A DNA stretch of 19,203 nucleotides from Bacteroidales bacterium (GTDB lineage Bacteria > Bacteroidota > Bacteroidia > Bacteroidales > UBA932), in the NCBI GenBank assembly GCA_024401945.1, contig JAKSKC010000019.1, positions 1 to 19,203 of the forward strand. The letters run 5' to 3'. The translations under genes were made by a program, and so were the position numbers. This document shows, piece by piece, positions 1-7,955 of this stretch. Within the stretch, counting starts at the first letter, position 1. Each line of letters begins with the position of its first letter. Below the pieces are notes generated by a model. The model was not told the DNA's origin, ran no database searches, and worked only from the letters and a program-made list of their open reading frames with translations.

Positions 1-1172
1 GAGTGGTCACCCTGACGGAGATATCCCAGGAAGTCGGTTCCGCCGCCCACGTCGAATATTATATCAAGATTCTCAAGCAGAAGGCCATACAGAGGGATCT
101 CATAACGGCATCCCACTCCATCATCAAGACCGCTTTCGATGACTCCGTCAATGTGGACGACCTTATCGACAAGGCCCAGACCAAGGTGTACGATGCCATC
201 AGCAGCAACGTCAAGAAGGACGTGCAGGAGCTGAAGTCCGTCATCAACGAGGCCATGATATCCCTTGAGAAATCACAGAACATCACAGGTCTGACAGGTG
301 TCCCGTCGGGATTCAGCCATATTGACAGCATCACGCAGGGATGGCAGCCTTCCGACCTTATAATCCTGGCCGCCCGTCCTTCCGTCGGAAAGACGGCCTT
401 CTCGCTCAACCTTGCGAGGAACGCGGCCGTGGACCATCATATGCCGGTTGCCTTCTTCTCCCTGGAAATGTCCGCCATACAGCTTGCCAAGCGAATGATG
501 ACCTCTGAAACGGGTCTGAGCGCTGACAAGATCAAGGGTGGGACCAAACTGGAAGGATACGAATGGCAGCAGCTCGAATCAAGGTTGAAGAGCCTTGTCG
601 ATGCACCTATGTACATCGATGACACGCCAAGCATCCCTGTCATGGAGTTCCGCACGAAGCTGAAGTCCCTTGTAAAGAACAAGGGGGTGAGGCTTGTCAT
701 TGTGGATTACCTCCAGCTGATGCAGGGCCCGTCCGAACTCAAGGGAATGCGCGAGCAGGAGGTTGCCGCGATTTCCAGAACCCTCAAGGCTACGGCAAAG
801 GAGCTCAATGTCCCTATCATCGCCCTTTCCCAGCTTTCCAGGAATGCCGTGCAGCGTACCGGAGGTACCGGAAAACCCCAGCTCAGTGACCTCCGCGAAT
901 CAGGAAGTATCGAGCAGGATGCCGATATGGTCATCTTCATCCACCGTCCCGATGCCAGCGGGCTTGCGGAGAATCCCGAGGACAGGGAGAAGACGGAGAT
1001 CATGATTGCCAAGCATCGAAACGGAGAGACCGCCGACATCGATATGCTGTTCAAGGCCGGTCAGGTTAAGTTCATCGAGCCTGAGGATGCACTTGACGCC
1101 CGCGCGTCCCGGACCTTCGATTCGGCGATGAACAGTGAAATGGATGATATGCCGGTAAATGATCAGTTCTGA
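1..1172 (+). CDS. dnaB: Replicative DNA helicase DnaB, 3' part (5' end outside window)
   Basis: Hexameric helicase that unwinds DNA at the replication fork. The reading frame is open from the left edge, so the first codons of the gene are missing; the GTG at position 3 is an internal valine, not a start. The visible 389 residues hold the end of the N-terminal domain and the whole RecA-like motor domain. Walker A is RPSVGKT (residues 125-131 of the visible part), followed by the FSLEMS segment. Walker B is VIVDYLQLM (232-240), and the RESGSIEQDADMVIF segment near residue 300 is typical of DnaB. The family is usually 450-520 residues, so roughly 100 are lost to the left. No intein interrupts the ATPase motifs. 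The last 14 bases overlap rseC, which suggests that dnaB and the rnf genes can share a transcript. Very confident. Confidence 0.97.
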   Translation, partial: VVTLTEISQEVGSAAHVEYYIKILKQKAIQRDLITASHSIIKTAFDDSVNVDDLIDKAQTKVYDAISSNVKKDVQELKSVINEAMISLEKSQNITGLTGVPSGFSHIDSITQGWQPSDLIILAARPSVGKTAFSLNLARNAAVDHHMPVAFFSLEMSAIQLAKRMMTSETGLSADKIKGGTKLEGYEWQQLESRLKSLVDAPMYIDDTPSIPVMEFRTKLKSLVKNKGVRLVIVDYLQLMQGPSELKGMREQEVAAISRTLKATAKELNVPIIALSQLSRNAVQRTGGTGKPQLSDLRESGSIEQDADMVIFIHRPDASGLAENPEDREKTEIMIAKHRNGETADIDMLFKAGQVKFIEPEDALDARASRTFDSAMNSEMDDMPVNDQF

Positions 1173-1578
1173 CGACATAGTTCACGAGGGACGGGTCATT
1201 TCCGTGGATTCACAGTTCACCACTGTGGAGATAACAGCCGAGTCCGCCTGCAGCTCCTGCCACGCCAGAGGGTTGTGCGGAGTCTCGGAATCGAAAAGCA
1301 AGATAATAGAGATACCGACCGTCTGCATCGGGCTTGAGCCGGGGCAGACGGTCAATGTTTATCTGAAGAGAAGTATGGGACTGAAGGCCGTATGGCTGGC
1401 CTATGTGGTTCCGCTCATAGTGCTCATAGCCGTTCTCCTGACCCTTATGGCCACCGGCCTCGGGGAACTTGCGTCAGGACTCGGCGGAATAGCGGCCGTC
1501 GCAATGTACTACGCGGTGATATGGCTTTTCAGGAACAGACTCAGGAACGAATATTCATTTTATATTGACAAGAAATGA
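1159..1578 (+). CDS. rseC: RseC/MucC family membrane protein (SoxR-reducing system)
   Basis: A 139-residue protein of the RseC/MucC family. In Escherichia coli the homologue is tied to sigma-E control and to the Rsx (Rnf-like) complex that keeps SoxR reduced; in Bacteroidota it is a standard neighbour of rnf genes. The N-terminal part carries a cysteine cluster, CSSCHARGLC (C31, C34, C40), that could bind a metal or an Fe-S cluster. Two hydrophobic segments follow at about residues 73-97 and 98-118, so the cysteine domain and the short basic tail lie on the same side of the membrane. The ATG at 1159 lies inside dnaB, and the end overlaps rnfB by ATGA. This position suggests assembly, maturation or redox sensing for Rnf. 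Its exact job in Bacteroidota is an inference. Confidence 0.9.
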   Translation: MISSDDIVHEGRVISVDSQFTTVEITAESACSSCHARGLCGVSESKSKIIEIPTVCIGLEPGQTVNVYLKRSMGLKAVWLAYVVPLIVLIAVLLTLMATGLGELASGLGGIAAVAMYYAVIWLFRNRLRNEYSFYIDKK

Positions 1579-2462
1579 CAAACACGATTATCTGGACCAT
1601 CGTAATCCTTGCCGGTCTCGGTCTTGTGCTTTCCCTTCTGCTTTTCTTCGTCGCGAAGAAATTCAAGGTTGAGGAAGACCCGAGAATAGACGAGATTGAG
1701 AAGGTGATGCCCGGCGCCAACTGCGGCGGCTGCGGTTTTGCGGGCTGCAGGGCCTTTGCCGACGCGGCAGTCAAGGCACCCGATCTGGACAACAACTATT
1801 GCCCTGTGGGTGGAAATGAAGTGATGAAGAAAGTGGCCGCCATCCTGGGTTACGAGATCAAGGAGAAGAAGCCGCAGGTCGCAGTGGTCCGCTGCAACGG
1901 AAGCTGTGAGAACCGTCCCAAGGTCAACATCTATGACGGTGCCGCCTCCTGCAAGGTCAAGGCTGCTCTCTACAGCGGTGATACCGGATGCTCGTTCGGC
2001 TGTCTGGGATGCGGTGACTGTGCGGAGGCCTGTCAGTTCGGCGCCATGTCAATGGATCCCGAAACCGGACTTCCGGTGGTGGACGAATCTAAATGTACGG
2101 CCTGCGGTGCCTGTGTGAAGGCCTGCCCGAAGCATATCATCGAACTCAGGGACAAGGGTCCGCGCGGGATGCGGATGTTCGTCAGCTGCGTTAACAGGGA
2201 CAAGGGTCCTGCAGCAAGGAAGGCCTGCAGCGCGGCCTGCATAGGATGCGGCCTCTGCGCGAAGACCTGCCAGCACGATGCAATCGTTCTCGAGAACAAT
2301 GTGGCATACATAGACTTCGGTAAGTGCAGGCTGTGCCGCGAGTGCGAGGCTGTCTGTCCTACAGGAGCCATCCACGGAGTGAATTTCCCGAAGCCTCTCG
2401 ACAAGGAGGCGGTCAAGGCACGCATAGCAGAGCGTAAGAAAAAGGAGGCAGCAAATGAATAA
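1575..2462 (+). CDS. rnfB: Rnf electron transport complex subunit B (ferredoxin-type)
   Basis: RnfB is the iron-sulfur subunit that takes electrons from (or gives them to) soluble ferredoxin on the cytoplasmic side. An N-terminal membrane anchor (about residues 4-27) leads to the Fe-S domain with C50, C53, C58 and C76. Four CxxCxxCxxxC ferredoxin motifs follow: C143-C153, C174-C184, C222-C232 and C251-C261. The region in between has further cysteines (C107, C111, C126, C139). At 295 residues it is the long, many-cluster form seen in anaerobes, longer than E. coli RsxB (about 190 residues). The tail is lysine-rich. The start overlaps rseC by ATGA and the end overlaps rnfC by 8 bases. Confidence 0.97.
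   Translation: MTNTIIWTIVILAGLGLVLSLLLFFVAKKFKVEEDPRIDEIEKVMPGANCGGCGFAGCRAFADAAVKAPDLDNNYCPVGGNEVMKKVAAILGYEIKEKKPQVAVVRCNGSCENRPKVNIYDGAASCKVKAALYSGDTGCSFGCLGCGDCAEACQFGAMSMDPETGLPVVDESKCTACGACVKACPKHIIELRDKGPRGMRMFVSCVNRDKGPAARKACSAACIGCGLCAKTCQHDAIVLENNVAYIDFGKCRLCRECEAVCPTGAIHGVNFPKPLDKEAVKARIAERKKKEAANE
2442..2448 (+). promoter_or_regulatory. Shine-Dalgarno site of rnfC
   Basis: AAGGAGG lies 6 bases before the rnfC ATG at 2455, inside the end of rnfB. Bacteroidota rarely use such sites, so this one helps fix the start. It also encodes Lys-Glu-Ala of the rnfB tail, so its presence could partly be chance. Confidence 0.6.
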
Positions 2463-3828
2463 GATAACTTTCAGAATCGGAGGAGTCCATCCGGATGACA
2501 ACAAGCGTTCCGCATCCTGCGGGATAGAGACACTGCCGCTTCCTCCGACAGTGTATGTGTCAATGGCGCAGCACCTCGGAGCTCCGGCCAAACCGCTGGT
2601 GGCTGCGGGTGACAAGGTCAGGACAGGTCAGGTCATAGCCGAGCCCGGAGGGTTCATTTCAGCGTTTGTCCATTCCCCTGTCACGGGAACCGTAAAATCC
2701 GTGGCTCCTCGCAAGGACCTTGCCGGCAACTGGATGACACACGTCGAGATAGAGGTCGCAGCTGACGAGTGGGCTGAAGGCATCGACACGTCGGATACCC
2801 TTGTCACGGAGATTCCGGAAGACCGCGAGGCCATGCTCAAGAAGATCCAGGCCTGTGGTGTCGTAGGACTGGGCGGAGCTACTTTCCCTGCTCACGTCAA
2901 GCTTAATCCGGCTCCCGGATGCAAGGCTGAATGCCTTATTATAAATGGTGCGGAGTGCGAACCTTTCCTCACCAGCGACAACCGTCTGATGATTGAGAGA
3001 CCGAAGGAAATCATCATCGGGGCCGCAATCATGCAGAAGGTGCTCGGAGGATGTTCCTGTGTCATCGGCATAGAGGACAACAAGAAGGAGGCGATAAGCG
3101 TGATGCGTTCCGCGCTTGATTCCCTCGGATTTGGAGATATCAGAATACAGGTTCTCAGGAAGAAGTACCCTCAGGGTGGTGAAAAGCAGCTTATCGATGC
3201 TGTTATGCGCCGTCAGGTGAAATCCGGAGGCCTTCCTATAAGCGTCGGAGCCGTGGTTCAGAACGTTTCCACTGCCAAGGCGGTGTACGACGCCGTCCAG
3301 AAGAATATGCCTCTCATCACGAATGTACTCACCGTGACCGGAGACTGCCTTCCTGTGGAGAAGAATCACAATTATCTCTTCCGCATAGGTATTCCCCTTT
3401 CATACATCGCGGAATATGCCGGCGGTGTCCCTGAATCCGCCGCCAAGATAATAAGCGGAGGTCCTATGATGGGAAAGGCCATAGCCAATCTGGACGCAAC
3501 CACCGTCAAGGGATCCTCTTCAATCCTTTACCTGAGCGAAAAGATGACCAGGCGTTCCGAAGAAGGGAACTGTATCCGTTGTGGAAAATGCTCCGATGCC
3601 TGTCCGATGGGTCTCGAGCCGTTCCTCCTCAACCGTCTTTACAAGGCGGGAGACGTGGCGGGACTTGAGCAGAATGCGGCTCAGGACTGCATAGAGTGCG
3701 GATGCTGTCTGTATACCTGCCCGGCCAACATCCCTCTGCTCGACAATATCCGCCTTGCGAAGGGCAGTGTAATGGGAGTCATCAAGGCGCGCGCCGCTGC
3801 AGCGAAGGCAGCTGCCGAAAAGAAATAA
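2455..3828 (+). CDS. rnfC: Rnf electron transport complex subunit C (NADH-binding)
   Basis: RnfC is the peripheral subunit that exchanges electrons with NAD(H) through FMN. The 457-residue protein shows a barrel-sandwich (biotinyl-like) region near residues 45-85, the glycine-rich GVVGLGGATFPAHVKL nucleotide-binding stretch at 135-150 and the INGAECEP motif at 163-170. Two [4Fe-4S] motifs lie near the end: C373, C376, C379, C383 and C412, C415, C418, C422. The second has an extra cysteine at 417. An alanine/lysine-rich tail follows. The length suits Bacteroidota RnfC; it lacks the long repeat extension of some proteobacterial forms. The start overlaps rnfB by 8 bases (ATGAATAA) and has a good Shine-Dalgarno site. 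Confidence 0.97.
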   Translation: MNKITFRIGGVHPDDNKRSASCGIETLPLPPTVYVSMAQHLGAPAKPLVAAGDKVRTGQVIAEPGGFISAFVHSPVTGTVKSVAPRKDLAGNWMTHVEIEVAADEWAEGIDTSDTLVTEIPEDREAMLKKIQACGVVGLGGATFPAHVKLNPAPGCKAECLIINGAECEPFLTSDNRLMIERPKEIIIGAAIMQKVLGGCSCVIGIEDNKKEAISVMRSALDSLGFGDIRIQVLRKKYPQGGEKQLIDAVMRRQVKSGGLPISVGAVVQNVSTAKAVYDAVQKNMPLITNVLTVTGDCLPVEKNHNYLFRIGIPLSYIAEYAGGVPESAAKIISGGPMMGKAIANLDATTVKGSSSILYLSEKMTRRSEEGNCIRCGKCSDACPMGLEPFLLNRLYKAGDVAGLEQNAAQDCIECGCCLYTCPANIPLLDNIRLAKGSVMGVIKARAAAAKAAAEKK

Positions 3829-3835
3829 GATCCAT

Positions 3836-4795
3836 ATGGAAAAATATATCGTATCACCTTCACCACACATCCACTCGGCGGTTTCAACCAGGTCGCTGAT
3901 GAGGGATGTGATAATCGCACTGCTTCCGGCCGTGACAGTCTCCGTAGTGTTCTACGGATGGAAGGAACTGCTGGTGCTTGCAGTCAGCGTCGTTTCCTGT
4001 GTTTCGTTGGAATATCTGATCACCAGATTCCTTCTCGGGAGACAGAGCACCATCGGTGACCTGTCAGCCGTGGTTACGGGCATCCTGTTGGCAATGAACC
4101 TACCGTACACCACACCGTGGTGGGTTGTTTTCATAGGTGCGCTTGTCGCTGTCGGAGTCGCGAAGATGACCTTCGGAGGACTCGGACAGAACGTCTTCAA
4201 CCCTGCCCTCGTGGGGCGCGTCTTCCTTCTGGTGTCATTCCCTACCTATATGACCCATTGGGAGATGCCTCAGGGGCTTTTCGGAGTTGATGCCGTTTCA
4301 GGACCGACCCTCCTCGGAAAGGTTGCAGAAGAGGGGGCCGCCTCAGTGGAAGGCCTTGATTACTGGGACACCCTTTTCGTGAATATGGGAGGTTCCGCAG
4401 GTGAGATTTCGGCCATAGCCCTTCTCGCCGGTTTTGCATATCTGCTCATCCGCAGGGTCATCAAACCTTGGATCACCGTTTCAATCCTGGCCACCGTTGC
4501 CGTGATTGCCGCCGTTTTCCACTGCATCGACCCTGCAGTCTATACCGGAGCCGCATTCAACCTTCTTACAGGAGGTCTCATCCTGGGCGCCTGCTTCATG
4601 GCCACGGACTATGTGACTTCGCCTATGAGCAATCTTGGAGGAGTGATTTACGGTATTGGCATCGGTCTCATCCTTATGATGATACGTTACTTCGGGTCAT
4701 ATCCTGAAGGCGTTTCCTTCGCAATACTTATAATGAACATGGCAGTGCCTCTGATCAACAGATGCTGTCATCGTAAAAAATTCGGGAGGGACTGA
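3836..4795 (+). CDS. rnfD: Rnf electron transport complex subunit D (FMN, ion channel)
   Basis: RnfD is a polytopic membrane subunit related to NqrB that carries covalently bound FMN and is thought to form the ion path. The 319 residues contain about nine or ten hydrophobic helices. The periplasmic loop has the flavinylation motif SGPT, with T158 as the expected FMN acceptor (related families have SGAT). The loop GGLGQNVFNPALVGR (about 114-128) is a family signature, and a second conserved loop, GACFMATDYVTSP, lies near 257-269. It follows rnfC by 7 bases and has no clear Shine-Dalgarno site. Whether sodium or protons are pumped cannot be read from the sequence by eye. Confidence 0.96.
   Translation: MEKYIVSPSPHIHSAVSTRSLMRDVIIALLPAVTVSVVFYGWKELLVLAVSVVSCVSLEYLITRFLLGRQSTIGDLSAVVTGILLAMNLPYTTPWWVVFIGALVAVGVAKMTFGGLGQNVFNPALVGRVFLLVSFPTYMTHWEMPQGLFGVDAVSGPTLLGKVAEEGAASVEGLDYWDTLFVNMGGSAGEISAIALLAGFAYLLIRRVIKPWITVSILATVAVIAAVFHCIDPAVYTGAAFNLLTGGLILGACFMATDYVTSPMSNLGGVIYGIGIGLILMMIRYFGSYPEGVSFAILIMNMAVPLINRCCHRKKFGRD
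4784..4790 (+). promoter_or_regulatory. Shine-Dalgarno site of rnfG
   Basis: GGGAGGG lies 7 bases before the rnfG ATG at 4798, inside the last codons of rnfD. It supports this ATG as the start and fits translational coupling across the 2-base gap. Confidence 0.6.
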
Positions 4796-4797
4796 CT

Positions 4798-5388
4798 ATG
4801 GCAGCACAATCAACATTAAGGAATATGGTTCTCTGCCTCACGGCCGTGTGTCTGGTCTGCGCGGCCATACTGGGAGGCGTGTATGTGATTACCCTGGACC
4901 CTATCAGCCAGGCTGGGAAAAAGGCTCTCAAGGAGTCCCTGGAGATGGTTCTTCCGACAGGGGGAGAGATATCCCCGGAGGCCCTCACGGCTGAGCTGGA
5001 AGGCGTTCAGTATGAATATTACCAGTCCGTGAAGGACGGTCAGGTGATAGCGTATGCCGTAAAGTCCACCTCCATCGGTTTCGGAGGTCCTCTTTCAATT
5101 ATGGTAGGCCTGCTTCCGGACGGCACTGTCTACAACACTTCCGTGCTTTCTCACAGCGAAACCCCGGGTCTTGGAGCCAAATGCTCGACGGATCCGAAAT
5201 TCCTTGCGAACTGGAGCTATGAGTCAAGGCAGGCGTGCGGAAAGAAGCTCGAAGACATAAGGGTCGCCAAGGACGGAGGGGATGTGGATGCCATCACAGC
5301 TTCCACAATAACTTCCAGGGCCTATTCCCTTGCTGTTTCCAACGCCGTAAAATTCGTAAAGATGATAGGAGGGCAGGAAAATGAGTAA
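4798..5388 (+). CDS. rnfG: Rnf electron transport complex subunit G (covalent FMN)
   Basis: RnfG resembles NqrC: one N-terminal membrane helix (about residues 10-32) and an extracytoplasmic FMN-binding domain. Flavin is attached to a threonine in a motif that reads SGATxTS in most relatives. Here the matching stretch is DAITASTITS (164-173), so T170 is the expected acceptor, with the small residues before it changed. The segment LSHSETPGLG (117-126) is a conserved part of the fold. The length, 196 residues, is normal. The gene sits 2 bases after rnfD and overlaps rnfE by 8 bases. Flavinylation needs ApbE, which is not encoded in this window. Confidence 0.95.
   Translation: MAAQSTLRNMVLCLTAVCLVCAAILGGVYVITLDPISQAGKKALKESLEMVLPTGGEISPEALTAELEGVQYEYYQSVKDGQVIAYAVKSTSIGFGGPLSIMVGLLPDGTVYNTSVLSHSETPGLGAKCSTDPKFLANWSYESRQACGKKLEDIRVAKDGGDVDAITASTITSRAYSLAVSNAVKFVKMIGGQENE
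5367..5373 (+). promoter_or_regulatory. Shine-Dalgarno site of rnfE
   Basis: AGGAGGG lies 7 bases before the rnfE ATG at 5381, within the end of rnfG. It supports the 8-base overlapping start. Confidence 0.6.
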
Positions 5389-5962
5389 ACTATCTCTGAT
5401 AACAAAGGGTTTCATCAAGGAGAACCCTACTTTCGTGCTGGTCCTCGGAATGTGTCCGACGCTGGCCACGACGACATCCGCGATGAACGGACTGGAAATG
5501 GGACTTGCCACGATGTTCGTGCTGGTTCTCAGCAACATCTTCATCTCCCTGATCGCCCCTGTCGTTCCGGACAAGGTGCATATTCCTGTCTATATCGTTG
5601 TCATCGCCACTTTCGTCACCGTGCTGCAGCTGCTGATGCAGGCTTATGTCCCTGATATCTACAAGACTCTCGGACTGTTCATTCCTCTCATCGTGGTGAA
5701 CTGTATCGTACTCGGCAGGGCGGAAGCCTTCGCCAACAAGAATTCGGTCCTTGATTCTGCCTTGGACGGTATCGGCATAGGTATCGGATTCACCCTTTCT
5801 CTCACAGTGATAGGAATAATCCGCGAGATATTGGGAAGCGGTTCCGTCTTCAACTGGCATTTCATACCGGGTGACGGCATCCTGGCCTTTGTCATGGCCC
5901 CGGGTGCATTCATGGTGCTCGGCTATCTTATGGTTCTGTTTAACAAGTTGTCCAAGAAGTAG
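5381..5962 (+). CDS. rnfE: Rnf electron transport complex subunit E
   Basis: RnfE is a membrane subunit of about six helices, homologous to NqrD. With RnfA it forms a pseudo-symmetric pair that holds an iron-sulfur cluster inside the membrane. The two expected ligand cysteines are visible: C25 in GMCPTLA and C108 in VVNCIVLGRAEAFA. The length, 193 residues, is typical. The start overlaps rnfG by 8 bases and has a clear Shine-Dalgarno site; rnfA starts 2 bases after its stop. Confidence 0.96.
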   Translation: MSKLSLITKGFIKENPTFVLVLGMCPTLATTTSAMNGLEMGLATMFVLVLSNIFISLIAPVVPDKVHIPVYIVVIATFVTVLQLLMQAYVPDIYKTLGLFIPLIVVNCIVLGRAEAFANKNSVLDSALDGIGIGIGFTLSLTVIGIIREILGSGSVFNWHFIPGDGILAFVMAPGAFMVLGYLMVLFNKLSKK

Positions 5963-5964
5963 TT

Positions 5965-6564
5965 ATGGAATTCTTTCTCATCATAATCTCAGCGATATTC
6001 GTAAATAATATCCTCCTGTCCCAGTTTCTTGGAATCTGCCCGTTCCTGGGTGTTTCCAACAAACTCGGAACTGCTGTGGGAATGTCCGGAGCGGTGTGCT
6101 TTGTCATCACCCTTGCCACTGTGGTAACTTATCTGATCAACCAGTTCCTTCTGGTTCCGTTCAATATGCAGTTCCTCCAGACCATAGCCTTCATCCTTGT
6201 CATCGCGGCCCTTGTACAGGTGGTCGAGATCGTTCTCAAGAAGATCAGCCCGTCCCTTTATCAGGCTCTTGGCATATTCCTTCCCCTGATCACCACCAAC
6301 TGCGCCGTGCTCGGTGTAGCCATTACTGTGGTAACCAAGGAGTTCACTTTCGGTGGGACCGCACATCTGCTCAACCTGGGCGAGGCGACGGTATATGCCC
6401 TCGCCACTTCACTGGGTTACGGTCTTGCGATGATACTCTTCGCGGGACTCCGCGAGCATCTTGCGATGAACAACGTTCCGAAGTCATTCAGGGGGCTGCC
6501 TATCGCCTTGATAACGGTAAGCATAATGGCTATGGCCTTCCTCGGATTCGCAGGAATAGTCTAA
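5965..6564 (+). CDS. rnfA: Rnf electron transport complex subunit A
   Basis: RnfA is the partner of RnfE, homologous to NqrE, with about six membrane helices. The cysteines expected to share the intramembrane cluster are C25 (LGICPFLG) and C113 (TTNCAVLGVAI). The length, 199 residues, is normal. This is the last gene of the rnf operon. Its TAA (6562-6564) interleaves with the TAG of the convergent gene on the other strand (complement of 6561-6563), so no terminator can lie between them; transcription must stop inside the facing gene or run antisense to it. Confidence 0.97.
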   Translation: MEFFLIIISAIFVNNILLSQFLGICPFLGVSNKLGTAVGMSGAVCFVITLATVVTYLINQFLLVPFNMQFLQTIAFILVIAALVQVVEIVLKKISPSLYQALGIFLPLITTNCAVLGVAITVVTKEFTFGGTAHLLNLGEATVYALATSLGYGLAMILFAGLREHLAMNNVPKSFRGLPIALITVSIMAMAFLGFAGIV

Positions 6565-7955
6565 AGAGTCAGAAGATAATCCTTTATGGCCCTGGCTGCG
6601 GTCCTTCCCGCTCCCATTGCCAGAATCACGGTGGCGGCGCCAGTTACGGCGTCGCCTCCTGCGTATACGCCCCTGCGTGTGGTCGCACCGGTCATATCAG
6701 CCGCGATACCGCCTCTCCTTGTAATCTGAAGGCCGTCGGTGGTGTTGCTGATGAGCGGGTTCGGGGATGTCCCCAGCGCCATGATGACCGTATCGGTGTC
6801 GATCTCGAATTCGGAACCGGGAACAGGCACGGGACTGCGTCTGCCGCTCTCGTCGCTCTCTCCCAGTTCCATCCTGATGCACTTGAGCGCACGTACCCAT
6901 CCCTTTTCATCCGGAAGTACTTCCACAGGGTTGGTGAGCATATTGAAGATTATGCCCTCCTGCTCCGCGTGATGGACCTCCTCCCTTCTTGCGGGCAGTT
7001 CCGCTTCGGTCCTCCTGTAGATTATATGTACCTCCGCGCCCAGCCTCAGGGCCGTTCTTGCAGCATCCATAGCAACGTTCCCTCCGCCTACCACGCATAC
7101 TTTCCTTCCGGTGTGGATGGGGGTGAGGTAGTCGTCCCTGTAGGCCTTCATCAGATTGTTCCTGGTGAGGAATTCGTTTGCCGAGAAAACTCCGCAGAGG
7201 TTCTCCCCGGGTATGCCCATAAATTTCGGAAGTCCTGCTCCGCTGCCTATGAAGACAGCCTGGAAGCCCTCCCTGTCCATAAGTTCGTCGATGGTGGTGG
7301 TCCTTCCGATGACGACGTCGGTCTCGATTCTGACCCCGAGGGCCCTTACTGCGTCAATCTCGTGTTCCAGCACCGTGTCTTTAGGGAGACGGAACTCCGG
7401 AATGCCGTACTGAAGCACTCCTCCGGCCTTGTGAAGGGCCTCGAAGATGGTGACTTCGCAGCCCCATTTGGCAAGGTCGCTCGCGCAGGCCAGACCTGCA
7501 GGGCCCGAACCTACCACCGCCACCCTGTGCCCGCGGAGGATTTCTTCCCTGTGCGGAGCCGTAGCTGCAGCCGGGTTGGCGCGCATCCAGTCGGCCACGT
7601 AGCGCTCGAGTTTTCCGATGGCCACAGCTTCACCCTTGACCCCGAGGATGCAGCTGCCCTCGCACTGGGTCTCCTGAGGACAGACCCTGCCGCAGACGGC
7701 CGGCAGCGACGAGTCCGCAGCTATCACCGAAGCCGCGGCCGGGATGTCACCGGCAACTATCTGCGCTATGAAATCGGGAATCTTCACGTTGACCGGACAG
7801 GCCGTCACGCAGCGCGGATTCCTGCAATGCAGGCATCTGCCCGCTTCGAGCGCAGCCTCCCTGTCATCATATCCGAAGCATACTTCCTCGAAATTGCCCG
7901 CGCGACGCCCGGCGTCCTGCTCGCGGACCTGAACTCTTGGTATTCTTTCAGGCAT
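6561..7955 (-). CDS. nfnB: Nfn-type transhydrogenase large subunit (GltA-like NADPH oxidoreductase)
   Basis: A 464-residue member of the glutamate-synthase small-chain family. Paired with the next gene it matches the large subunit of NADH-dependent reduced ferredoxin:NADP oxidoreductase (NfnB/NfnL), which bifurcates electrons between NADPH, NAD and ferredoxin. The N-terminal Fe-S domain has C41, C44, C49, C53 and C88, C92, C98, C102, enough for two [4Fe-4S] clusters. The FAD-binding motif GSGPAG is at 149-154. The NADP-binding motif GGGNVA is at 290-295, followed by YRR at 313-315, which favours the NADP phosphate. The C-terminal YAGGDAVTGAATV segment is typical. The start overlaps the small-subunit gene by 8 bases. 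A stand-alone NADPH-dependent glutamate synthase small subunit is the usual automatic name; no large GltB chain is present, and the partner favours Nfn. Confidence 0.88.
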   Translation of the reverse strand: MPERIPRVQVREQDAGRRAGNFEEVCFGYDDREAALEAGRCLHCRNPRCVTACPVNVKIPDFIAQIVAGDIPAAASVIAADSSLPAVCGRVCPQETQCEGSCILGVKGEAVAIGKLERYVADWMRANPAAATAPHREEILRGHRVAVVGSGPAGLACASDLAKWGCEVTIFEALHKAGGVLQYGIPEFRLPKDTVLEHEIDAVRALGVRIETDVVIGRTTTIDELMDREGFQAVFIGSGAGLPKFMGIPGENLCGVFSANEFLTRNNLMKAYRDDYLTPIHTGRKVCVVGGGNVAMDAARTALRLGAEVHIIYRRTEAELPARREEVHHAEQEGIIFNMLTNPVEVLPDEKGWVRALKCIRMELGESDESGRRSPVPVPGSEFEIDTDTVIMALGTSPNPLISNTTDGLQITRRGGIAADMTGATTRRGVYAGGDAVTGAATVILAMGAGRTAARAIKDYLLTL

